Of a stretch of 64,000 bases of DNA, positions 47,136 to 57,654 are shown one piece after another (within the stretch, counting starts at the first letter, position 1; every line of letters starts with the position of its first letter). The notes under the pieces are model-generated. The model ran no database searches and had not been told where the DNA came from. It worked only from the letters and a program-made list of their open reading frames with translations. The stretch comes from Dicyema japonicum (taxonomy: Eukaryota; Dicyemida; Rhombozoa; Dicyemidae). The translations under genes and the position numbers were made by a program. The stretch is from NCBI GenBank assembly GCA_011109175.1, contig RDEW01000025.1:713990-777989 (forward strand). Direction: 5' to 3'.

Positions 47136-48200
47136 TAAAAGAGTCATACACGTGACGTTCCATCCAAGTCGCTTCCCCTACTCGAACGGAAAGATTGTAA
47201 TTTCATAAGGTCATTTTCAGTCTTCTCAGTTCTAGTATGGAAGGCTATTTTATTGATTGTGGTTGAAATAATTCTAATTATTTTTAGTTATGACAAAGCA
47301 AGTTTTTTGGTCAATAAATTTAATAGTCAAACTTTTACAATAATATAGCCCGTGGCAAATACAAGGAAGATCATACTCACTATCGGAGATAAAACTCACA
47401 TTTTCTGATTTTCCGCAGATACCACCCATCAAATGCTTCACAGCTGGATTTCTACTAGTCCCGTAAAAAACCATGGTTCCAACAAACTGCCAAACATGGA
47501 TCCATTTTGCACGCCTTCGTGCGGATATCACATTGCTTCACATGGGCAACTGGTTACATTTTTGTGGTTTTCTATTTTTTAACCTTCAACTAATTTTAAT
47601 TTATCAAATAATTTATTTTTTTGTTGTTTTTCCAAAAAAATATCACGTTCAAAGGACAATATTATTAAATTAACTATTTAAGTCTTGCATTCCCACAGTC
47701 CATATTTCACCCTTGGAATCTGTTATCTATTAATTTCGAACAATTCTTTCAATCTTCCATTTTATCCAGAGTCGAGCAATTCAAAAGATAAAGATCTTGA
47801 GTTTTCAAACTTCATTTTATAAAGTGGTCGGAAAATTGCAAATTGTTTTAAAAAGCCAATCTACTATATATGTCAATGATCTTTAAAATCTATTTGAAAT
47901 TTTTATTTACTGTTGAAAATCTTTTCACATTTATAAGATCTATCTGAAAACGTTCATTTCGACAAGAAGCGGACACATGGTGATTTACATATCCAATCTA
48001 AAATTAAAAGAAATCTTAAACTTTTAGAGGACGCGAAAATTTGCAAACTTCACAATTTCGAATGACTTTTCTGATAATCTCATTCTGAAAATCTAAGCCC
48101 GTATTCAAGAGAACGAATCTCATATGGAAAAATGCTTGATATCCAACTCCCGTTAACTTGGACTTGATTGCTCTTCCTGCCGAGGTTTTTTTCATTTCTG
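47136..48200. other. Intergenic, one unassigned minus-strand ORF
   Basis: The minus frame 47274-47531 (85 codons) contains PAVKHLMGGICGKSENVSF and CICHGLYYC. It is not a family I recognise, and its start codon and exons are unclear. The rest is AT-rich. From 47950 some sequence looks like decayed LINE but carries no motif. Confidence 0.3.
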
Positions 48201-48479
48201 CTGTTTCTGTTTGACCATGGCTATTGGTTTCTTGTTGTAGGACTGCTTAAATTGTGTTTTAGTTCATTCTGAATTACTATATCCCCCTTCTCTGCATGCC
48301 ACCCACGTGAGGAAATATTCTCTATTGAAGTTATCCTGTCTCCTTAAGCAGGCATCTCACCTTTGCTCGATATTCGTCCCGAGATCCGACGTATTTTCTG
48401 TGTACACGTGTTACTTTTGGAAACTTTGGAGGTGTTATTAAAGTTCCCGTTCTCATCACGGGTGCCCCGAAAGTGGTCG

Positions 48480-49420
48480 TATTTCCAAAGACTTTGGGGA
48501 ATTGGACGTTTCTACGAAGATTGTATCTCGTCTGAATGCTAAAGTTAGGGTACAAAAAGGATGCGAACGTTTTATTGGAGCACATGCAAGGGGATCGGAA
48601 ATGACAAACATAAAGGGAAACCTAAACTTAGTCTGTGCCACTCAGAAGTGCCAGCCTATTGAACCTGCAGAAGGATTTAAGGATCAGATCCGAAAATACG
48701 CTGTTACCTTGAATCGGCTCTACGAGATCTCCGAAAGTATTACAGCGACGATATTATGGAAATTGTTTACGCCGATGATGTCGGCTTTGTCTTAAGTAAC
48801 AAAGAAGTACTTCGACATCTTCTGGAGGTAGCACCAGGCCGCCTGCCAAAATGGTCTCTATCAATGAACAATTCGAAAACGGATATCATCGAGATCAAGC
48901 GGATAGAACAACGCAGTACCGAAAACTGGAGGAAGACCATAAAGCTTGGCTCATTTCTTGGGGACTCGGAAGACATCGTAAGAAGGATATTTTTATCTAC
49001 GTTGACCATGCAAAATCTTATGAAAGTATGGATCCAAAGACGTCTGGCAATCACTTTGCCTCAGGTTGCATGAGGCTTTCGTAAACCGATGGACAAAGGC
49101 TCGACTTCTTTCATAAAAAGCAACTTAGATCTCTCTTGGGACTAAAGTGGCCAATATGTGTAAGGAAAGATGCTCCTTTAGACCTCTGAGCACCCTGATC
49201 ACGAAGACGCACTTGAAACTGTTTGGTCACAATCTAAAAATGGAGAGAGACACACCAGTAAACATCATCATGAAAGAATTATTCGAAACTCTTGGAAAAA
49301 GTTCCAAGTCGTCCACAAACAACGCTTTCCCAAATCCTTAATGGTGACCTGAGACAAGTGAACATAACACGGTGAAGATCGCATCAAACAAGAGATGGTG
49401 GGAGAGATCGAAGATAATGC
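48480..49420 (+). mobile_element. LINE RT remnant (YADD type)
   Basis: The + strand frames carry an IVYADDVGFVLSNKEVL palm motif at about 48765, the downstream RLPKWSLSMNNSKTDIIEIK, then LRLHEAFVNRW, and a C-terminal KTHLKLFGHNLKMERDTPVN, the LFGH..RM motif that ends RTE-like and related RT proteins. Frameshifts at about 49060 and 49130. An isolated FGHIVRMDDVAS at 51340-51375 is a scrap of a similar element. Confidence 0.75.
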
Positions 49421-49749
49421 AGACTCGACACGAATAGAATTATAGCTTGTATATTCTATCTTGTTCCTCATAATAATAGTAACTGGTGAAATGCGCACAG
49501 AATCAGTTAACCAAAAACCTGATAAGGGTACTGGTTTACTCGAGAATCTGAGACCCATAGTTATACTAACGAGTCTCTAAAACATTATTTATTTTATTTA
49601 TTTATTTAATTCCAAGACCACCAAGAAAGATAGGTCAAAACTAACTAATTAGGTGATCCCAGCCTCCAACAACATCGAACTCTCTTCGTCTGGTCTTCTG
49701 ATGACCCAACCGCATTCCTGAAACGCCTTCTCTTCCTTCTGCATAGGAA

Positions 49750-50830
49750 TTCAATCGGCGTGCACTTTTTTATAGCTGACCAAAATTCCTCTGCATGGAC
49801 CATTTTCCTTGATGGGTTTTCCAGTTCCTTGTAAAAACGTAAGAAACCCTGGCCATTCTCACGTCGTTTCCTCTGAAAGCAGACTGGGGACGGATGTGGA
49901 GTCTGATTGTATGTGCCTCATGATCTTCCGTCTGAGAGAATTCACACGCTCTACCCTCGTAGAAGAATGGCGAATCTCCAGGCAGAACAGGCATATTTAA
50001 TCGTCGGCGCAATAACTTGAGATATACTTTGCTGATACAAGCAGTAAGAGGGAAGGGGCTCTTCTTTACGATGGCTTTTAGGACGTTCCATTTTCGAAGA
50101 CCCTTGGTTAATACTTCCTCCGTGTGGCTTGCAAACGTCATCAGAGATCGAAAGTTACTCCAAGGATCTTCTGTATTCGTGTACAAGAGATGGAATGTTT
50201 CCGAGGAATATCTCAAGTCCACCTTTAAATCTTCTGTCCGTAGTAAATAGCGTGAACTAAGACTTGGATGCAGACACAGACAGCAAATTCATGGATAGCC
50301 AGTCACACACCTAGTTGAAGTGTGACTGAGCCACCGCCACAGCCCTGGAGGGAGATTTGTCCCTTGCAGCGATAATCATGTCGTCGCATAAGGTAAAAGC
50401 ATGGTGTCCTGATCATTGATAGTAGGTAAATCGTATAGAAATAAGTTAAATAAGAGAAAGACAGAGGGGAGCCTTGCGGGACCCATTGGGGAGTAGTCTT
50501 GATTTGGAAGTGGTTTTGTCAATCCGGACCCTTCCGCGTCGCCCAGTTAAGAAATTTTCCAGCCATAGCTTGATGTTCGGATGTAAGTTGGAATTAAAAA
50601 TCTTTTGCGTTAGGAGTTTCCTCGAACATAATCAAAGGCCTTCTGTGTATCGATGGATACTAAGGCCGTCCGCAAGTGTGTTCTCATGTTGAAGTCGTCA
50701 GTAATAAACTGGAAGATAGAATCCAAATGAGTCGTTGTAGAAAGGTTTGCCTGAAATCATGTTGAAACTCTGGTAGATGTAGAACAGGAGAGATACGCAT
50801 TAAGACTAGCTTTTCCAGCACTTTTGATAA
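49750..50830 (-). mobile_element. LINE RT remnant (GVPQG/YADD type)
   Basis: On the minus strand at about 50500 the frame gives WVPQGSPLSF, and in a second frame LPYADDMIIAARDKSPSRA, the same motifs as the element at 1-400. Downstream, 49770-50222 is an open frame (RKWNVLKAIVKKSPFPLTAC, AYISKVYLKLL-like) that fits the thumb region. It contains frameshifts. Confidence 0.75.
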
Positions 50831-51520
50831 AACACAAGTCATTGAGACGAGGCGGTAAGAAGAGAGAACGTCTTTTGGTTTTCCAGGCTTTAGAAATTAT
50901 AAGTCGGAGATCGATACCGATACATATTGCCGAGTCAAAGTGGATTCAGACGGGGATAGTTTTGGAATCATCGATTGCATATGGCCATGTGCTAAAAAAC
51001 AAAAAATTATGTACATATCCCTGGAGTCTACTTGACAAAATAAACTAACGTTTGACATTATTGATGAAAACTATGTAAGGATTATGCGATTTTGTTGGTA
51101 TTGTCTAAAAGTTAGTAAAAGTTATTCGAAAGCATTCACGACCGATATTGATACTCCTTTAAATGAATCACTTTCTCCAATACTCTGTAATTCATTTGAA
51201 ATCAGTTTTGGGGGGCATTTGAAAAACCTACTCTATATTTCTGATATTTTGAGAAACAAGACGTATATCAAAAAAATGAGCTGAAAAAATGATAATCTTA
51301 AGTTATTAAAATGCGTTAAGAGAAGTGATCAGTGACAACTTTTGGGCACATTGTACGTATGGATGATGTGGCATCATGCAATCTTAGAGGACTTTTTTCA
51401 ATAATTTATAAACTTATGGGAATCTCGATGATGTTTTTTAAATATCTAATGACCATGGGAAACACAAAACATTACCTTGAACGCAACACCCTGTTATATC
51501 ATCCCATTTGTGTCTCACCA
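50830..51520. other. Intergenic with a LINE scrap
   Basis: Mostly AT-rich. The only recognised item is a short RT C-terminal motif (FGHIVRMDD) on the + strand near 51340-51375. Confidence 0.4.
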
Positions 51521-51524
51521 AGGG

Positions 51525-51745
51525 TAACCAAACTAACTAACTCCTTGATGCTGACTCGTTCCAGTGTTCCAGAACTTGTCTTTAGGTAACGAAATTGTCC
51601 CCCGGGGCAAGAATAATTGGATCCTTTTGATGCCGGTCAGGCATTGGGCGTCATTCACTAAGGTGGATCCAATGACGCCATCTGATCCAATGAGCCACAT
51701 AGCACCACGCACCACATGCCACCACGTGGCTGAATCTTAATAATA
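51525..51745 (-). repeat. SINE family D copy (reverse)
   Basis: The reverse complement starts CAGCCACGTGGTGGCATGTG and includes GACGCCCAATGCCTGACCGG. It is a diverged relative of the copies at 46805 and 63232 and closer to that at 21310-21545. Confidence 0.7.
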
Positions 51746-51803
51746 CTTGTCGAGGAAGGTTATACAATAATCTATGTTATAAGTTTTATTTAAACAACAA
51801 AAA

Positions 51804-52997
51804 TTAAAATATATTAAATCTTTTTAGAATATTTTTAATGTAATATTCACCAGCCTTATAGGAGGACCTAACAAGGGGACCACTTGCTGTGTACAAGAAT
51901 CCCATATCATCTCCGACCTTCTTCCAGTACTCAAATTTTTCAGGAGTCACATACTCCTTCACTTTGAGGTGTCGTTTGGTTGGCTGCATGTACTGTCCGA
52001 GAGTGAGACAGTCAACTTTGGCCTTTCTGAGTTCTCCAAATACAACTACAAAAAACCTTCCAGGGTCATCATTATTTGTTTATCTGTCTCCCCCAATCCT
52101 AACATCAATGAAGTCTTGGTAATGAGTGAAGAACGAAAGGATTTAGCCATTTTTTAAAACATTAATTGATTGAGGAAAGTTGGCACGATGATCTCTTACA
52201 GAACTATAATTGTAATTAACAAATACCTTTGTAACTCGGGGACAGTCTCAACATTATGGGCAAAAACATCCAACCCAGACTCCACGACACGCTTTATGCA
52301 CTCTGAATTACCTCCAAAGTCAGGGACCAAACATTCAATGTACACATTAGTCCTACAACTAAGAAATCAAACAGACATTTGCTTAATCTCCTCAATTGTA
52401 CGAGAAAAATGAAGACTTCCAAAATCAGGCAAATCTAAAAAAATCAATAGCAAACAAAACCATCTCTATCAACCGAAGTGACCACCACGTAATCAACCCC
52501 CCAACTGAGAATAGATTGTGCGGTTTTTTTAGGTTCCAATTCGTCAAGTGGGGCAGGTTGGCGATTTGTCTTTACAGAACAAAACTTACAAGCACGTGTG
52601 CATTCATTTCCCATAATCTGACATGATAATTGGAAAAAACCATTATTGTTGCTGTAGAAATCCCACTGTCAGAACCCCAGCATTCTCCAATATTTGGACA
52701 TCGCGCTTCCTGGCAGACAGTGCTAAGTCTTTGAGATTCCAAAGACATCTTCATTTTCGAAAAATTTCTTCCTGTAGGAATTGTTGTTTTGAGCCAAGGG
52801 GGAAGTCTTAATCTGAATGTAAACAAAGTTTAATGCCTATGCCCAGTCCTGGTCTCAACATGATCCACTTTCTTGTTTTTAGCCTCTCTTAAAAAGAAGG
52901 AAAGATCTGGCCCTTGAGGAATACTTCTAAAATAGGCTGTACAAGAGAATGCCCTCTTGAAGAGACAGCAACTAAACTTGTCAAGAAAAAAAGCCAT
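51804..52997 (-). CDS. LIAS: Lipoyl synthase, mitochondrial
   Basis: A radical SAM enzyme that inserts two sulfurs into octanoyl groups to make lipoate for mitochondrial dehydrogenases. The start at 52997 gives [19 protein letters not shown], a plausible mitochondrial targeting leader. Family blocks follow: [17 protein letters not shown]; the auxiliary-cluster motif [12 protein letters not shown]; the radical SAM motif [24 protein letters not shown]; and the C-terminal [20 protein letters not shown], with [10 protein letters not shown] containing the conserved RSSY. An intron at 52813-52836 is 24 nt and has GC instead of GT at its donor side. About 350 residues, as expected. Confidence 0.95.
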
Positions 52998-53051
52998 TTA
53001 CCAAAAATAATTTAAAATTTAATAAAATGTTGAAATTAATAAAATAATTTG

Positions 53052-55058
53052 TTAGAAAAAATAATCAGCCATGACAATTTCGATGGTTCCATCAACAGAT
53101 GCACTCAAAAATTTATTAGAAGATGAATCAACAGCACAAATATAGTTATTTAAATCATTAGACACATAACAACCACAAGGTTGCTCCTTGTTTATCTCCA
53201 TATGATTTCCAAACTAAAATTATAATTGTAATAAACCGCACTATAAACCACTGATGACTTTTCAAAATAAGTAAATAACATTTTCTTTCCATAAAACGAA
53301 AACATTTGGTTTGAAGGCATTATATGTGGAAAACTGTTGGGCATAAAGTCATCGTAAAGAAATTGTGTTGCCAACTCTCCAAGATCAGTAACACTGTTTA
53401 AATGTTGTTTGTTCAGAAAATATAACTAAAATCATTGAAACTAAAATACAATTCCATCGTGGGTAGTACAGTAAATGTTGTCATCAACTGGTGTTATGGT
53501 TTTAATAGATGTATGGGAAATCTGTACTTGCCATTGACTATGCTTTTTAGACTCCAAGTCTACAATAATTAACCAATAATAAACCATGATAATGAAGGAC
53601 ACCATCGGAAGTTCCTACATACAATACAAATGAAACACTTGACTTGAAATTAAGACACACAACGTCAGTATAATCTAATACAACTGAGCGCTAAAATATA
53701 ATAAACTATTACTATCGCTTTATACGTGTTTGAGTCATAAATTGTTATCTTATTAACACTTCCACTAGCAAGTCTCATGTGAACTGCAAAGTGATTACCT
53801 TCTGAGTCACTAACAACTTGGATTACACTGCATAACAAAACAAAAAACCTGACTTGCTGCTTGTCTGTTTTTGTGTACTTTATGTACTCCCTCGCATCAA
53901 CGTCAAACAACCTTAAATGACCATCATATGACCCAATGGCAATCTAAAAATTATTGTCAATCTAACAATGTCTGCAGTCCCAATCCACTCTATTGACGTA
54001 ATCACCGAGGTTGACGTAAGTGTCTGTACGGTCTCGTGAGAACCATCCTCAAAATTTGGTTCCCATATTCTATAATAAACAGATGACAATTCCTAGCAAT
54101 TCCCTCTTCATCGAGACTAGCGACGTAGGTCCCAGTTCTATTAAACTTGGCTTTCACGATCCTTGAGTTATGTCGTGTGTAGTAAATCCTCTGATAAACC
54201 TTGGATTCCCTTTCAATTGGATTTTTGTTCAATTCTAATTCTGAAATAATCTAAAATACTAGGTAGTACTAACATCATTAGTTTCCTCGTTATAGTTAAA
54301 GTAGTTATCCACAAGAAAGTCTTCCTCTTCGTTCCCCAAAATCTACATTATTCAATATAAAGTACATTATTGCTTCCGCGACGATTATTCGAAGATAAGT
54401 TATGCTGGTTCTGGATAACTCCTTCACTTCTGGGTTCAGTAACAAGTCGAAGTAGGGAAGGGGGAGCTAAGGTAAATAAAACAAAAATACATAAATTGTT
54501 GAAGACATAAACCAAAAAATTATAAAGTGACAGTGTTACAGCTTCTTGCCACTGACGAGTAAAAAAAGTGGAAAAGGTCTTCAAGTTTTCTGGGGTTTTA
54601 GCGTATGGAAGGGCTATATTGAATCAAAAGGACAACCAAGCCAAGTACTCCAATGAGAATTATTATGTATGTTTTGGTGTTTTTCAAAAAATTCAGTAAT
54701 TTTAGAGTTTTGTTTAGCTGAATAAGCACGAATGAGGTATAAACGGAGAATCGAAAAGTAAAGATTTTCTATGCTTTTTTGGTGAAGGTCCATAAATTGA
54801 GAAAAAAATCGATTTTCTAGAAAACTCCAATAATTTTCAAGTCCTAGAATATCAAAGTCGTCCACGAACTTCATAATTTGATCAAGGACATTTTTGGCTA
54901 ACAATATCAATCACTATGACCTGTAATTGTTTTCTGTAGCATGCTAGTTCGTTGGTAAATAACTTTGAAGTTGCGACACAACCACGAAAAATCAAGTACT
55001 CCTTTACCATGTTGTCGAGTTCGGAGATTATGTTAGAAACATTTTCATTGCTTTGCAT
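53052..55058 (-). CDS. WDR91: WDR91, endosomal WD40 protein
   Basis: WDR91 regulates phosphoinositide levels on endosomes with Rab7 and WDR81. The start (cat at 55056-55058) gives ISELDNMVKEYLIFRGCVAT, the LisH-like start of the human protein. Then come DDFDILGLENYWSFLENRFF and the helical block LYFSILRLYLIRAYSAKQNS. Next is FFTRQWQEAVTLSLYNFLVY, equivalent to human YFSRQWADTFIVSLHNFL. The C-terminal half is a WD40 propeller with NSRIVKAKFNRTGTYVASLD, RLFDVDAREYIKY and a last blade SSSNKFLSASVDGTIEIV. About 560 residues, shorter than human (747); the low-complexity linker between the helical part and the propeller is nearly absent. It starts after lipoyl synthase on the same strand, 54 bases from its start codon. 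Confidence 0.92.
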
Positions 55059-55189
55059 GCTCTTTTACACAAACTGTTAATAAATCTAATTATTATTTTA
55101 AAATTCTCTATTATATAATTAATTATTCAAAAAAAATTATTAATTTTGTTAACATTTTCATTGCATTCATAAATAATATTTTATTCGGG

Positions 55190-55790
55190 GTCTACCTGTG
55201 CCAGCTTAGTCTCCGTCGATGTGAATCTGTTGTGGATCGCAAAGGGCTTCACCTCCTCTCCTGCTGACTCAACAGTGGCTCGTTTCCGTAGCCATAAACT
55301 GGATCGCGCAGCACTCTCTTGAGGCGGCCTGATTACTGTCATCTTTTGAACCGGTGGTCATGAATCGTAGAGATGGAAAGCTTCCCGATGGGATCACAGT
55401 CTTTCCTCTCTTTCTCTCGAGGGAAATGCTTAATTTGGGACGGGGCCTGTATCGACACCTTTTCTCAGTCGAAACTTGTTGGTTCCGCGTTTAAAGCTGG
55501 GAAGCTGCTCGGACTTTAGAGAATTTCAAGATAAAAAATACAACACTCTCTCCATCAGATCCCATGTGCAGTCTGTCGTCGTAGGACAAGTTGAGTCTTC
55601 GTGCCCAAGACGGTCTCTTTTCTAAGATTGCTTCGGTCACTAATATCGAAAGTGACCAATGGGCGTTGGGAAACCGAACGATTGTTTCAATGGATTTCCC
55701 TGGCAGTTGTCAGGGCAACACCCACTCCATTATTTTGATTGTTTTGTTGCGTAATAAATTTTTTTTTTCGTAATAAATTGTCTTTGTTAA
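55190..55790 (+). mobile_element. LINE C-terminal tail (GVQQGD type), + strand
   Basis: The frames give CESVVDRKGLHLLSC (the GxHGLSC-type zinc motif), then GVTVFPFSRGKCLIWDGACI and DTFSQS, then an alanine/lysine segment AFKAGKLLGL. These follow the ending of the RT proteins with GVQQGDP palms (RRPDGVT..PW..GK.LVWD.TC.DT). Several frameshifts. Confidence 0.7.
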
Positions 55791-55889
55791 AAAACATTTT
55801 ATTTATGATTGTATTATTTAAATAAATACTTTTTCTTTAAATTTTTATTTTGAATTACTTATAAAAACATTTAAGTCGAATATACTTAT

Positions 55890-56150
55890 TAAAACATTAG
55901 GCCTCAACAACAATGGGGTAGAACGTGAATCAATCGCGTAGCGCTTCGTATTTTTTCTCCTTTGCCCTCATTGTTTTTTCCGTGGCATACAGTGTGTCTA
56001 CTGCGCTCCCCAAAATGTTGGATGGGCAATGGGGTTCGACACGCGTAGCATCTCATACCAAAGGTTTCCCCTCCTCGAATGGAAAACTTGTGATTCCGTC
56101 AGATCGTTTTCCGTCTCCTCTATCCAAGCCAACAGGTTCAATCATATACT
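55890..56150 (-). mobile_element. LINE C-terminal tail (GVQQGD type), - strand
   Basis: On the minus strand one frame reads KRSDGITSFPFEEGKPLVWD, then a block around CPSNILGSAVDTLYATEK, then AKEKKYEALRD and, after a stop, FTFYPIVVEA. This is the same C-terminal domain as at 55190-55790 but from a different copy, and the two face each other. Confidence 0.75.
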
Positions 56151-56306
56151 AGTTGTAAAAAACAGTAAACATAGTCTAAATTATTATTTTTTTACAATTA
56201 ATGGACAAAATACTTTATCAACAGTCATTATATTTTGTCCCTTACTTTTATGTAATCAAACAAAAAAAGAACATGTGATTAAAATAATATTAAGAACTAA
56301 AATATA

Positions 56307-56953
56307 TCACCAATAGTATGGAAATGTGTTATATTGGGAAGAATTGTTGTTGGGGATAAATGATTCTTTCAAACTTTCTAAATTTCCAATAAAATGTTGA
56401 TTGTGTCTGATGTCAATTGCGTTTCCATAATTTCTAGAATAATTTTCAGAACATTGGGGAAATTGAAATGAATTTTGCATAAAATGGTTGTATGAAGGAT
56501 TAAATCCAAACTTCATATTTTGTTCAAATTGTTGATAGGAATTGGTTAATGGGTCTTGATTTTGATAATAAAGACTTGTTTGGTTTTGATGAATTCTAGT
56601 CTTCTTTAACTTATATCGATGATTCTGGAACCAAATTTTAACTTGCGTGGGAGTTAAGTGAAGTTGTTTGGCCAATTGATCCCTTTCAGAAGGAGAGAGA
56701 TATTGTTGATAGTTAAATCGTCTTTCAAGTTCGTATGTTTGTGATTTTGAAAAAAGAATGCGTTTCTTTTTTGCCTTTTGATAGGATTCTTCAATGATGG
56801 GTGATAGGTAATTACTCGGAGATAGTGAACGAGAGTCGTCAAGTGATACTAGAAAAGTGAATAAAGCATAAAGGATAATAAAGTATCCACTTATAAATGA
56901 ATATTACTTGGATTGGATTCCTTGAGTGGTGAAACATTGGCAGACCTCTCCAT
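56307..56953 (-). CDS. NK2-class homeobox transcription factor
   Basis: A nuclear DNA-binding protein. The homeodomain runs in one exon at about 56595-56780: [20 protein letters not shown], then [20 protein letters not shown] and [16 protein letters not shown]. Helix 3 carries QNHRY, with the Tyr at homeodomain position 54 that marks the NK2 class. The rest is a short Asn/Gln/Tyr-rich tail ([11 protein letters not shown]..). The start at 56953 gives [13 protein letters not shown], followed by an intron of about 59 nt that is longer than usual here, though two shorter ones are also possible. No NK2-specific domain and no clear TN motif were seen. About 195 residues. Confidence 0.9.
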
Positions 56954-57654
56954 ATTCAAGAATAAAACTCAACGGTTTTCTGTTAAATAATTAACGTTAA
57001 ACGATTATTACGAGGTAAGCTTACTAATTCGATATTTCGGCAATTACATTTAGTGAAATTTATTTGTTTCCTGCCAACTAATTTATCTCTAATTGATTTG
57101 TTCGAGGACCTGTCCATAAAGTGATGATGTCTTTTATTCACATTTTAAGTGGATTCAGTATATTTTCAGAGAATTCGATTATTACTGCTTAATAAATGTG
57201 AGAGGAATATCATTTAGATTGTCAAAGGTATTATTTACACTGATATTTATGTCGATCCTAATTTATCCCACCTGCAAGCCATTTATTTCAAAATGGGGAA
57301 AAATATTTTGATAAAAATTTTCTTAAAACTGTCAATAATTTAACAAGAAATAACACGATCACTTTATATTTACAGGATTTATTTCATGAACTGCCAATGA
57401 AAATATTTGACAATTATTAACTTTTTATACTCCGACAGATATAATTTCAACCAATAAAACCTTATAGTTGAATTTTTTATTCTATCAAATAATAAACGTA
57501 GTCAAAGGAGCATTTCTCTTGTAAAATAACTAAATTATTTACACAGAACAAATTCAGTCATTATAACCAAGTACCAGTAAAATTTCCATTTACAAACACT
57601 TAAAAATCTAATTAACTCTCAAAATAAGATTTTAATGAAAATAGGAAACCAAAG
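56954..57654. other. AT-rich intergenic stretch upstream of NK2 gene
   Basis: No ORF or repeat recognised. It lies between the start of the homeobox gene and the end of the MBT gene and would hold the regulatory DNA of the former. Confidence 0.4.

Noticed and set aside
47274-47531. Possible Cys-rich secreted protein on the minus strand
   Set aside because: No signal peptide, no consistent exon structure and no family match by eye; listed only as unassigned sequence.
56654-56842. 62-codon minus ORF upstream of the homeodomain
   Set aside because: It is the homeodomain exon read one frame off.
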